This document shows, piece after piece, positions 51,887 through 59,723 of a stretch of DNA of 61,867 bases. The stretch comes from CAKZQX01 sp034437035 (GTDB lineage: Bacteria > Chloroflexota > Chloroflexia > Chloroflexales > Chloroflexaceae). Within the stretch, counting starts at the first letter, position 1. Each line of letters begins with the position of its first letter. Made by a program: the position numbers and the translations under genes. The DNA lies in NCBI GenBank assembly GCA_034437035.1, contig DAOTUI010000219.1:1-61867 (forward strand). Direction: 5' to 3'. The notes below the pieces were generated by a model. It was not told where the DNA came from, searched no databases, and was given only the letters and a program-made list of their open reading frames with translations.

Positions 51887-53947
51887 GTGACGGTAGTTGA
51901 ACGAACGCCTTTTGTGATCAGCGATCTCTATGACCTTGACTGGTTGGAAGATCCACGTATGAGCCCGGATGGACAGACGGTCGCGTATGTGTATGTGCGG
52001 GTGGATCGTGTGCAGAATTGTTACCGGCGAGCAATTTATCTGGTTCCGGTGATGCATGGTCAGCCCCGCCGGTTTACTGCCGGTCAGCGGCAGGATCACA
52101 CACCGCGCTGGAGTCCCGATGGTCGCCGGTTGGCCTTTGTTTCAACCCGAGATGATGAGCGGGGCCAGATCTATGTTATTCGCGTCGATGGTGGGGAGGC
52201 CCAGCAGATAACCTTTATGCCGCGCGGAGCGCGCGAACCGGCCTGGAGTCCCGATGGTACCCGCATTGCGTTTCTCTCGGCCTGTGATGAAGCCGAGCGG
52301 ATGCGAGCGGATCAAGCGGATGCGGATACCGCTCCCGTGGCTCCCGCCGATGCCTGGGAAGAGCGTCGTATGCGGGAAGCAGAGGAGTATGCCGAAGCGC
52401 AGCGCCATGATCCCCGGGTGATTACTCGCCTGCCTTATCGCACCGGGACGGACTATTTTGACAATCGCCGCCACCATATTTATATTGTGGCGGTTCCTAC
52501 TGCTGATCCGGAGCGGTCGGATCGACCGCAGCCGCGCCGGATCACCGATGGGGATATTCATTATAGTGCGCCGGTCTGGATGCCGGATGGTCAGGCACTT
52601 CTGACGACGGCGACCCGTGATCCGGAGGCCGATGCTCTGCTGGGGTATTACGATGTGCTACGGGTACCGACGACCGGAGGCAAACCGGAGATCCTGACGC
52701 GATCGGGCTATTCTTACTTTGATCCGCAGCCTGCCCCGGATGGCAGTATGATTGCCTTTCGCCGTCTGCCCGAGGAGCGGTTGCTGGCGGGGGGCTACCG
52801 GGTAGCGCTGATTCCGGTTGCGGGGGGCGAGCCCCAGTCGCTGACGGCGCATACCGATCGGAGTGTTGAACTGTTTCGCTGGCACCCGAATAGCCAGGGC
52901 GTCTACTTTAGTGCCGGGTGGCATGGGACGACCGGGGTGTACCATACCGATACGGAACCCGACTCAACGAAACGGCAGGTCAATTTACTGGTGGATGCAG
53001 ACCGGATGGTGAGCGCTTTTGATGTCGGAGGTGCGGGTACGGTTGCGTTTGTGGCGGGTACGCCGGATATGCCCGGCAATCTGTTTGTGCGCCATCCCAC
53101 TGGTGAGGAAGTCCAACTGACGCAACTCAATGCAGCACTGCTGGCCGCGCGCCGGGTTATACCGTTTGCGGAGATCCGGTATACTGCGCCTGATGATGAG
53201 CGGGTCCAGGGTTGGGTGGCGTATCCACCCGACTTTGACTCGTCCCGGCAGTATCCGCTGGCAGTCCATATTCACGGGGGGCCACCGATTATGTGGGGGC
53301 CGGGCTATCGGTCGATGTGGCACGAGTGGCAGGTGTGCGCGGCGCGGGGGTATATTGTCTTCTTCTGCAATCCGCGTGGTTCGGATGGGTACGGCGAGCA
53401 GTGGCGCGGCAGCATCCGGGATCACTGGGGTGAGGCCGATGCGCCGGATATTCTTGCAGGAATTGATTTCCTGGTTGCGCAGGGCCATGTTGATCCGGCG
53501 CGGATCGCGGTAACGGGCGGTTCGTACGGCGGTTTTATGACAACATGGCTGATTGGTCACACGGATCGCTTTGCCTGCGCGGTGGCGGCCCGGGGGGTAT
53601 TTAGCCTGATTTCGCAGTATGGCACCAGTGATGCCCACGAGTTGATCGAGAGTGAATTTAGCGGCTATCCCTGGGAGTTACAGGAGGAACTCTGGTATCA
53701 CTCGCCCCTGGCGCATGCGCATAAGATTACGACACCGTTGCTCTTGCTGCATGGTGAACTGGATTATCGCACACCGATCAGCGAAGCGGAGCAACTATTT
53801 GCGTTCCTACGACGTCAAAAGAAGACAGTTGAGTTGGTGCGCTACCCGCGTGAGGGGCATGAACTCACACGTACCGGCGAGCCGCGTCACCGGGCAGACC
53901 ATCTGACCCGGACCCTGGAGTGGTTTGATCGCTACTGTCAACCATAA
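51887..53947 (+). CDS. S9 family prolyl-oligopeptidase-like peptidase
   Basis: 686 residues: an N-terminal beta-propeller (about 15-410) built from PD40-type repeats (SPDGQTVAYV, SPDGRRLAFVS, SPDGTRIAFLS) and a C-terminal alpha/beta-hydrolase domain. The catalytic triad is visible: serine in VTGGSYGGFMTTW, aspartate in LHGELDYRTP, histidine in YPREGHELTR, the acylaminoacyl-peptidase pattern. There is no signal peptide, so it acts in the cytoplasm on oligopeptides. The start is a GTG at 51887 with a weak AGAAAG site. A 91-residue gene follows after 27 bases. Confidence 0.92.
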   Translation: MTVVERTPFVISDLYDLDWLEDPRMSPDGQTVAYVYVRVDRVQNCYRRAIYLVPVMHGQPRRFTAGQRQDHTPRWSPDGRRLAFVSTRDDERGQIYVIRVDGGEAQQITFMPRGAREPAWSPDGTRIAFLSACDEAERMRADQADADTAPVAPADAWEERRMREAEEYAEAQRHDPRVITRLPYRTGTDYFDNRRHHIYIVAVPTADPERSDRPQPRRITDGDIHYSAPVWMPDGQALLTTATRDPEADALLGYYDVLRVPTTGGKPEILTRSGYSYFDPQPAPDGSMIAFRRLPEERLLAGGYRVALIPVAGGEPQSLTAHTDRSVELFRWHPNSQGVYFSAGWHGTTGVYHTDTEPDSTKRQVNLLVDADRMVSAFDVGGAGTVAFVAGTPDMPGNLFVRHPTGEEVQLTQLNAALLAARRVIPFAEIRYTAPDDERVQGWVAYPPDFDSSRQYPLAVHIHGGPPIMWGPGYRSMWHEWQVCAARGYIVFFCNPRGSDGYGEQWRGSIRDHWGEADAPDILAGIDFLVAQGHVDPARIAVTGGSYGGFMTTWLIGHTDRFACAVAARGVFSLISQYGTSDAHELIESEFSGYPWELQEELWYHSPLAHAHKITTPLLLLHGELDYRTPISEAEQLFAFLRRQKKTVELVRYPREGHELTRTGEPRHRADHLTRTLEWFDRYCQP

Positions 53948-53974
53948 GATGCGTATCTTCTGGAGGTTTCTCCC

Positions 53975-54250
53975 ATGAATGAGCAGACATCCCGGCACGA
54001 ACCCCATCCCTGGGAGGGCTTAACGCCGACCCAGGTTCTCGCAACCGTGGTGCAGGAGTTGTACAATCCGGTGAGCTTGCTGGGCCGACATCTCAATCGG
54101 TTGACGGGCGAGGAAGATCCGCTGACCGAGGAGGAGTATGAGTCGCTCTTTGAGCAGATGGATGGGGCGGTGCGGCAACTCAGCAAGACGGTTGTGAGTA
54201 TGAAACGCTATGCCCGGGAGCAAGGGGCTGACGTTGAGGATCTGGGATAG
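53975..54250 (+). CDS. Small helical protein resembling a histidine-kinase dimerisation helix pair
   Basis: 91 residues with a good ribosome site (TGGAGG). The stretch VLATVVQELYNPVSLLGRHL looks like a degenerate H-box (QELYNPVSLL in place of HELRTPL) followed by a second helix QMDGAVRQLSKTVVSMKRYA, the layout of a DHp domain, but the phospho-accepting histidine is replaced by glutamine. There is no ATPase domain. It follows the S9 peptidase gene by 27 bases and may share its transcript. Confidence 0.6.
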   Translation: MNEQTSRHEPHPWEGLTPTQVLATVVQELYNPVSLLGRHLNRLTGEEDPLTEEEYESLFEQMDGAVRQLSKTVVSMKRYAREQGADVEDLG

Positions 54251-54542
54251 CCGGCGTTCTGCAGCATTATCATTGTAGTGACCAGGGAGTGCCGCGCAAC
54301 TTCTCGACTAAGTCGGCGGCGGTGCTGTGATGGCAACGTTTCGGCGGTGGCAAACCTCCCGCTGGTGATAGTTCCGGTGGGAGGTGTTTATCTGCGTGAA
54401 TATGAACTGGTGCAAGATGATGCATCTGGATCAACCGGGTCTGTTCGGTTGCGGGCAATAGGTTTCTACTTAATGCTTGCGGGCAACAGGTTCTCCTCTG
54501 TTTCTCCTCAATCTCTCCTCCACTTCTCCAATTATGTCATCT
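54251..54542. other. Gene-free spacer
   Basis: No gene, element or terminator was recognised between the 91-residue gene and the promoter at 54543. Confidence 0.4.
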
Positions 54543-54570
54543 TTTACAGAAAAACCAAATGTGGTATAAA
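54543..54570 (+). promoter_or_regulatory. Promoter candidate of the 37-residue gene
   Basis: TTTACA (54543-54548) and TGG-TATAAA (TATAAA at 54565-54570) are 16 bases apart, with an extended -10. Confidence 0.5.
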
Positions 54571-54612
54571 CAAAATATGGAGTATATAAGTAATGAGACA
54601 AGGAGGGCACTT

Positions 54613-54726
54613 ATGGAAGCATCGGTCGGTTTCACGCCTGATTTTCTCGGCGGCTTGCTCGTTATCCTGTCTATGTTTATCATCGGGGCAATTGCCTACG
54701 TCGCAGGTCGTTCGGGTTTGAATTAA
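54613..54726 (+). CDS. 37-residue single-pass membrane peptide
   Basis: A very small gene with an excellent ribosome site, AAGGAGG seven bases before the ATG. The peptide has a short N-terminus MEASVGFTPD, one membrane helix FLGGLLVILSMFIIGAIAYV (residues 11-30) and a short tail with one arginine, AGRSGLN. A promoter at 54543-54570 and a perfect terminator at 54744-54780 frame it as a self-contained transcript of about 200 bases. Function unknown; small membrane peptides of this kind often modulate a larger membrane complex or act as toxins, and neither can be chosen here. Confidence 0.7.
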   Translation: MEASVGFTPDFLGGLLVILSMFIIGAIAYVAGRSGLN

Positions 54727-54743
54727 TCATCTGTGACGACGAC

Positions 54744-54780
54744 GACACCCTGTTTCGTTGAACAGGGTGTCATTTCATTT
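54744..54780 (+). terminator. Rho-independent terminator
   Basis: GACACCCTGTT and AACAGGGTGTC form a perfect 11-bp stem with loop TCGTTG, followed by ATTTCATTT. It ends the 37-residue gene's transcript. Confidence 0.8.
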
Positions 54781-54791
54781 CCCTAAAACTG

Positions 54792-54985
54792 ACAGGAATT
54801 ACGCGGTCGGTTCCAAAGCAGGCGTCTGCCTGGACAAATGGCCCGATTCGCCTGCGGCAGCATGGTACTCTTTTTTCTTGTTCACAAAAAAAACTCACAA
54901 CGTGAATTTTTTTGTGAACAAGCCTGGAATCTTCCGCCCTGCCGGAGGCGAAATGTCCTTTCGGGTTTGGGACTGCGTAACTTCT
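54792..54985 (+). repeat. Palindromic 200-bp element, copy 14
   Basis: Half A first: ACAGGAATTACGCGGTCGGT to GACTGCGTAACTTCTG. Core CTTGTTCACAAAAAAAACTCAC with complement. Flanked exactly by TAAAACT (54784-54790 and 54986-54992). Confidence 0.88.
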
Positions 54986-55068
54986 GTAAAACTAAGAACA
55001 GCATGCTGCGCTCCTCCACATGTGATCCGCATGCAACCATATTGGTAACCCCCAGAATCACCGGGCAG

Positions 55069-55899
55069 TCATTCGGCTGGACCGCCGGGCTCATCGGGAT
55101 TGGTGAGCATATATCCAACTCCGCGTACACTGATAATATAGTTGGTGTGAAATTTATGGCGGAGATTGCGCATGTGCCAGCGAATCAGATCACGCGCGCC
55201 GGCCTGATCGGTGCCTTCGCCATAGATCGGGCGGGCCAGATCAAGAAATGAGTGTACCTGTCCCGGGCTGGCTGCCAGATTCGATAAAATCATGTACTCG
55301 GTTGGGGTGACATGGAGTGGCTCGTTGTTGAGCCAGACTTCGTGGCGGTGGGTATCAATGTGCAGCGCGCCGACCGTCAGGTAGCGTGTGCCGGTGCCGG
55401 CTGCCTGGCCGGTCTGGTCTGCTCCAGATGGCGTGTGAACTCCCGACTGCCGGGCCTGGTTAATCGTCTCGGCAACTTTCTGTAGTGCATCTGAGGCGCG
55501 CGCCTGCTGCCGCCGGGTCTCGCGGCGGGCGATCGCGGCGTTCAGGCGTTCGCGTAACAGGTTCATCTGGCAGGGCTTCTGCAGGTAGTCGAAGACCCCG
55601 GCGCGGACGGAGGCAATGGCGGTGTCCAGCGTAGCATGGCCGGTGAGTAAGATGACCTCGGGCGGGTCAGGTTGGTTGCGGGCAACGTTGGCGACTTCGA
55701 CGCCGTCAATGTTCCCCATCACGATATCAGTCAGGACCACATCATAAACCGGACGGTCCGGGTCGGTCTGAGTTAACAGCCGAATGGCTTGCTCGCCATT
55801 GGCGGCCTGGGTCACATGGTAGCCCGTTCGCTCCAGGATGTGCGCAATCACTTCCCGCATATCATTATCATCTTCGACTAATAGAATAGAAGTAGTCAT
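55069..55899 (-). CDS. Response regulator, receiver plus OmpR-type winged helix
   Basis: 276 residues from the ATG at 55899 behind AAGGAA; the frame runs further upstream but only through two palindromic elements. The receiver domain (1-122) has the acidic pair EDD, phospho-acceptor Asp58 in LTDIVMG, Thr in LLTGHA and Lys108 in YLQKP. A linker follows, then a winged-helix DNA-binding domain (about 170-265) with TPTEYMILSNLAASPGQVHS and YIISVRGVGYML. Sensor genes on the same strand lie upstream (56568-59096), separated by two elements. One of them is the likely partner. Confidence 0.93.
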   Translation of the reverse strand: MTTSILLVEDDNDMREVIAHILERTGYHVTQAANGEQAIRLLTQTDPDRPVYDVVLTDIVMGNIDGVEVANVARNQPDPPEVILLTGHATLDTAIASVRAGVFDYLQKPCQMNLLRERLNAAIARRETRRQQARASDALQKVAETINQARQSGVHTPSGADQTGQAAGTGTRYLTVGALHIDTHRHEVWLNNEPLHVTPTEYMILSNLAASPGQVHSFLDLARPIYGEGTDQAGARDLIRWHMRNLRHKFHTNYIISVRGVGYMLTNPDEPGGPAE

Positions 55900-55915
55900 T
55901 TTGTTTCCTTGATTT

Positions 55916-56132
55916 ACACGCGTTATGTGGTCGGTTCCAAACCAGGTGTTCATCGGGATAAACGGCCCGATTCGCCTCCGGCAGGGCGGAAGATTCCAGG
56001 CTTGTTCACAAAAGTGTTGCATATTGTGCAACACTTTTGTGAACAAGCTAAAAAGAGTACTACGCTGCCGCCGGCGATTCTGACTTTCATGTCCAGCACC
56101 AGGATGGAACAGGCAGCACCGCGTAACTCGTG
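55916..56132 (-). repeat. Palindromic 200-bp element, copy 15 (mosaic arms)
   Basis: The left outer arm GGTTCCAAACCAGGTGTTC is normally joined to inner half A but here meets CGCCTCCGGCAGGGCGGAA of half B. Core CTTGTTCACAAAAGTGTTGC with complement around ATATTGTGC. It lies between the sensor genes and the response regulator gene. Confidence 0.85.
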
Positions 56133-56139
56133 TTAGTTT

Positions 56140-56335
56140 ACAGGACTTACGCGATGGACGTTCAAACCGGACGTTTGACCAGATGGAAGCCAGTCTCGCT
56201 TGCGGCAGCATGGTACTTTTTCGATCTTTTTGGAAAAAAGTGGCTCTCCGAGCCACTTTTTTTCCAAAAAGGATGGTCGGTTCCGTCCTGCCGGAGGCGA
56301 AACTCCATGCCGGATCAACGACCGCGTAGCTCCTG
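56140..56335 (+). repeat. Palindromic 200-bp element, copy 16 (inverted partner of copy 15)
   Basis: ACAGGACTTACGCGATGGAC to GACCGCGTAGCTCCTG, with core CTTTTTGGAAAAAAGTGGCT around CTCCG. It is seven bases from copy 15 (spacer TTAGTTT) and in the opposite orientation. The following 230 bases, to 56567, hold no gene. Confidence 0.85.
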
Positions 56336-56567
56336 TGAGTAATGTGTGGCGGTGACTGTAGCCTGGTTGTCTAGCATTCTGACCTCTTTAACCTCTTTTT
56401 ACCTTATTGCGGGTGACGGGATGCTTGCCGGGTCTATCTGCTGGAGATAGACCGGCGATTATGTTGTTCTCTTCGCTTTACTATGGCTCCGCTCAGGGTG
56501 ATATGCAACTGGCGGTGTATTTCTGCTGTGCTGTATTCTGTGATCTAACCGCCCATGTGTCAGCAGA

Positions 56568-57959
56568 TTACTCCGGGGGGGAGCGATAGCGGCTATCCAG
56601 TTCACGTAAAATGACACCAATGCGTTCAATCTGTTCGCGTGCCTGCGCAAGTATATTGGCCTGCTCCACTTCGTCAGTTTCGGCGAGCATTTCCAGGGTC
56701 GCCTGGATTGTCTGTAAGGGTGTATTCACTCGGTGGGCAACCAGGGCCGTAATAGTTTTACCGGCAACCGTGCGTTCGGTATGTCGGGCCTGGCTTTCCT
56801 GCTGGAGACGCTCGGTGATATCGGCAACATACAACACAACGTGAGTGCCGATTGGCAGGCCGGTTGTTGGTCCAGTTGTTTGATCAAAAGGTGGTTGTTC
56901 AACGGGTGGTCGCGTGAGCAGGGTCTGCATATCGAACACATGTGTTATGCCGTCGGGATAGCGGATGCGTTCGCGCCGCCGCCGGGGTTGACCATCATGC
57001 ACAGTGTCAAGCACCCAGTCACCGGGAAAGGTCAGGGTATGGGCTGCATCAGTTTCGACCGAACGGCAGAGGGTGGCCCAGGGTTGCTTGAGCACCTCGG
57101 TGTGAGGGCGACCCAGCAGGAGCGTCATTGCCCGGTTCACTGCTCGCACATACCCGTCATGGTCAAGCAACACAAAACCATCGTCAATGGTATCGATGAT
57201 GGTTTGCAGAATATCGCGGTTGTCGCGCAGATGGCGGTTCGCCGCTTCCAGTTCGTCGGTAAGCCGGCGTAGACGCCGCTCGCTTGTTTGTAGCGCCAGT
57301 TCGGCCCGTTTGCGGTCGGTAATATCCGCGTGGGCCGTGACGACGCAGGGAGGATCAGGTGCAGCCAGGCGGGTGACATACCCGGTAAACCAGTGCTGCT
57401 CAGTGGGCGTATGGCAGGGATAATCCAGCGTAAAATGTGGTTGCGTTCCCGCCAATACCGCGCGGATACCGGCAGCAAAGCGCGGTGCTTCGTCAGCATA
57501 CTCCCCCGTTGCGCTGTCACAGACGGTCAGGTAGTTTGCGCCCTCGTCCGTATGCGGCGGCGTAGTGTCGGTTTCGTCGGCAGGTGGACTTACTGCGCCA
57601 AATGTGCGCCATGCCGCATTTACGGCGATGATTGTGCCGTTCATGTCGAGCACAGCAATATGGATGGGAAGTGAGTTCAGGATGGCCCAGGGGAGGCGCG
57701 CACTATGCTGCGCCGCGGCCTGTTTCTGCTCGTGTGCGGCAAGTTTATGACGCAGCGTGCGGTTTTCTGCCTCAAGCCGGGCAATGCGCGCACTGACCTG
57801 CTGCTCATTCTGAAGGCGGATTGCCCGTTCATGTTCCAATTCGGCCTGCATATTTGCCAGCTTCTGCTCAAAGGCACATCTAGTTGTCGTCATAGCATTC
57901 GCAATCAGTTGCATCGAGTTGTAAGAGTATTGTATGTGATGATGAAGGATCTGCTGCAC
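56568..57959 (-). CDS. PAS-PAS-DHp sensor protein without an ATPase domain
   Basis: 463 residues. A coiled coil (30-80) leads to two PAS domains (about 85-220, LPIHIAVLDMNGTIIAVNAA; and about 250-390, DGFVLLDHDGYVRAVNRAM), then a phospho-acceptor helix pair with VAHRVNTPLQTIQATLEML near residue 405. The protein stops 60 residues later at SRYRSPPE, so the HATPase domain of a complete kinase is absent, and no remnant follows. The GTG at 57959 has GAGG six bases upstream; an ATG at 57893 is an alternative. It may receive phosphate from another kinase or heterodimerise with the complete one encoded next door (58161-59096). Confidence 0.78.
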   Translation of the reverse strand: MQQILHHHIQYSYNSMQLIANAMTTTRCAFEQKLANMQAELEHERAIRLQNEQQVSARIARLEAENRTLRHKLAAHEQKQAAAQHSARLPWAILNSLPIHIAVLDMNGTIIAVNAAWRTFGAVSPPADETDTTPPHTDEGANYLTVCDSATGEYADEAPRFAAGIRAVLAGTQPHFTLDYPCHTPTEQHWFTGYVTRLAAPDPPCVVTAHADITDRKRAELALQTSERRLRRLTDELEAANRHLRDNRDILQTIIDTIDDGFVLLDHDGYVRAVNRAMTLLLGRPHTEVLKQPWATLCRSVETDAAHTLTFPGDWVLDTVHDGQPRRRRERIRYPDGITHVFDMQTLLTRPPVEQPPFDQTTGPTTGLPIGTHVVLYVADITERLQQESQARHTERTVAGKTITALVAHRVNTPLQTIQATLEMLAETDEVEQANILAQAREQIERIGVILRELDSRYRSPPE

Positions 57960-58160
57960 AACTTTCCTCAGTCGCCGATCTGGGTGTGAATGATTGGATA
58001 TCGTACTGCAATGATCCTCCTGGTACTATCTGCTTTCCTGCCGTATAGACAAACATGTCGGCGCTCCAGGGCCATCTATGATACCACTCGGGCAGACCGT
58101 CGCATGTGTGAATTCGGTTGGCAGTTGGAGGAGAAATCAGAGGGAATCTCTCTGCCAACC

Positions 58161-59096
58161 TCAACTGTCTGCGGATGGGGTAGGTTGTGCCAGGGTAAAG
58201 TAAAAGGTTGCGCCCTGATCCGGGAACCCCTCGGCCCAGATCTGACCGCCATGACGTTGAATGCTACGCTGCACCAGGGTCAATCCGATACCGGTACCGG
58301 GGAAGTCCTGCGCAGAGTGTAGTCGCTGGAATGGGCAGAATACCTGATCAGACTGGGATGGGTCAAAGCCGATACCATTGTCCCGCACAAAGTAGACGGT
58401 ATGATCGGCACAGTCGGTCATCCCAAACTCAACCAGCGCCTGCGGCCGGTTTCGGATAAACTTCCAGGCATTGTTCAGCAGATTCTCCAGAGCAATGCGC
58501 AGGAGTTGCGGATCACCAACAACAAGCATATTGTCCGTGATGATAACTTCAACATCATGACCGGGAAGATCATGCCAGAGCGCGATAACATCATAGGCCA
58601 GACTGCTCAAGTTAACCTGCTCAAAATGCATGCGCCGGTCGGTGATCTGCGCCAGGTGCAGCAAAGTATCAATGGTGTGATCCATGCGCTGAATGGAGCG
58701 CTGCATCCGGTCAAAGTCGGCATGTGCGGCTCTGGTCAATTCGTGGGGGCAATCCGCCTGCAAGCTCTCGGTGCAGGTGTTGATAACAGCGAGCGGCGTA
58801 CGCAGACTGTGGACGATGGCATATCCCAACATCTGCATTTCTGCTTCCCTCTGAAGGCATGTAGCGAGTTCCTGCTGCAGATCTTCATTTATCCGGGTCA
58901 ACTCAGCAATGCGGGCCTGCATCTCATCGTACGGGGTGCAGTCGTATGCTTCCGGTAACAGTTCTCTTTCCCAGGGAGATGCCTGAGGACGGGTTATCTG
59001 TTCAATTGTCTCTTCTAACCGGGCCAACCGTCGCCGTAACTGCGCATTCTCGGACTGCAGTTCCCGGGTGGTTTTTTGTCTAACGCAATCGGCCAT
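58161..59096 (-). CDS. Cytoplasmic sensor histidine kinase
   Basis: 311 residues from the ATG at 59096, which has GGAG nine bases upstream. An N-terminal coiled coil (about 10-85) joins directly to the DHp domain with His96 in VHSLRTPLAVI. The HATPase domain has the N-box ALENLLNNAWKFI, the G1-box DNGIGFDPSQ and the G2 box GTGIGLTLV. It has no membrane segment and no recognised sensor domain, so it may take its signal from a partner such as the adjacent PAS-PAS-DHp protein, encoded 200 bases downstream on the same strand. Confidence 0.9.
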   Translation of the reverse strand: MADCVRQKTTRELQSENAQLRRRLARLEETIEQITRPQASPWERELLPEAYDCTPYDEMQARIAELTRINEDLQQELATCLQREAEMQMLGYAIVHSLRTPLAVINTCTESLQADCPHELTRAAHADFDRMQRSIQRMDHTIDTLLHLAQITDRRMHFEQVNLSSLAYDVIALWHDLPGHDVEVIITDNMLVVGDPQLLRIALENLLNNAWKFIRNRPQALVEFGMTDCADHTVYFVRDNGIGFDPSQSDQVFCPFQRLHSAQDFPGTGIGLTLVQRSIQRHGGQIWAEGFPDQGATFYFTLAQPTPSADS

Positions 59097-59723
59097 GATG
59101 CGTTTCTCCTTCTCTTCCATCGTTGCGCCAGGGACGCTATCGTTCTGTCGCGGGCCGGTTTCAGAGGGACACAAATCCAACCTTGCCGCCGTATCGTGGC
59201 GAATGCAAGGCTGGATGCCTGGACTGTTGCGACTATGTAATCCGTCACAAGCGTCTGACCATCAGTATAGCAAAAAGTTACCGCTTATGCTATCAGGGAA
59301 TCTATGCAATTTTTTCGGAAAACCCCTGGTTGTGGACTACCGGCATGGCAAACGCTAGACAAAGCAGGTGGAAATCAACGCGGTTGCTGTGTTCGCTTAG
59401 ACAGGCGCTATCCTGAACCATGGACTGGTTTAGAATAATTATTCAACAAAGTTTTACTGTTGTGTTGTTCTCCAATGAACCATAGTCATACACCAATGGG
59501 CTAAAACCAGGCGCAATTATGGGTCTCTCCTGCCGCGTGTAGTACAATCTCCCTTAAACTTCCTCTGATATCCAACCAAACCATGCTTGTCTCTAGCGTT
59601 GTTTACCGTTATGCTGAAGCCGGCAGATACACGTTTGATAATTGCTGAACTGCGCCCCGGCATAATGGACAGCGTTGTCCACCTTCTCTGGGTTGGGATT
59701 GATAGAAGAGGAGAGACGTAGAT
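59097..59723. other. Gene-free divergent region between two kinase genes
   Basis: About 630 bases without a credible gene or any of the dispersed elements. It must hold the promoters of the divergent kinase genes; TTGATA near 59634 followed by CATAAT is a poor candidate because the spacer is about 20 bases. Confidence 0.4.

Noticed and set aside
55900..56256. N-terminal extension of the response regulator frame
   Set aside because: The extension runs through palindromic elements 15 and 16; the receiver domain begins at the ATG at 55899, which has AAGGAA upstream.
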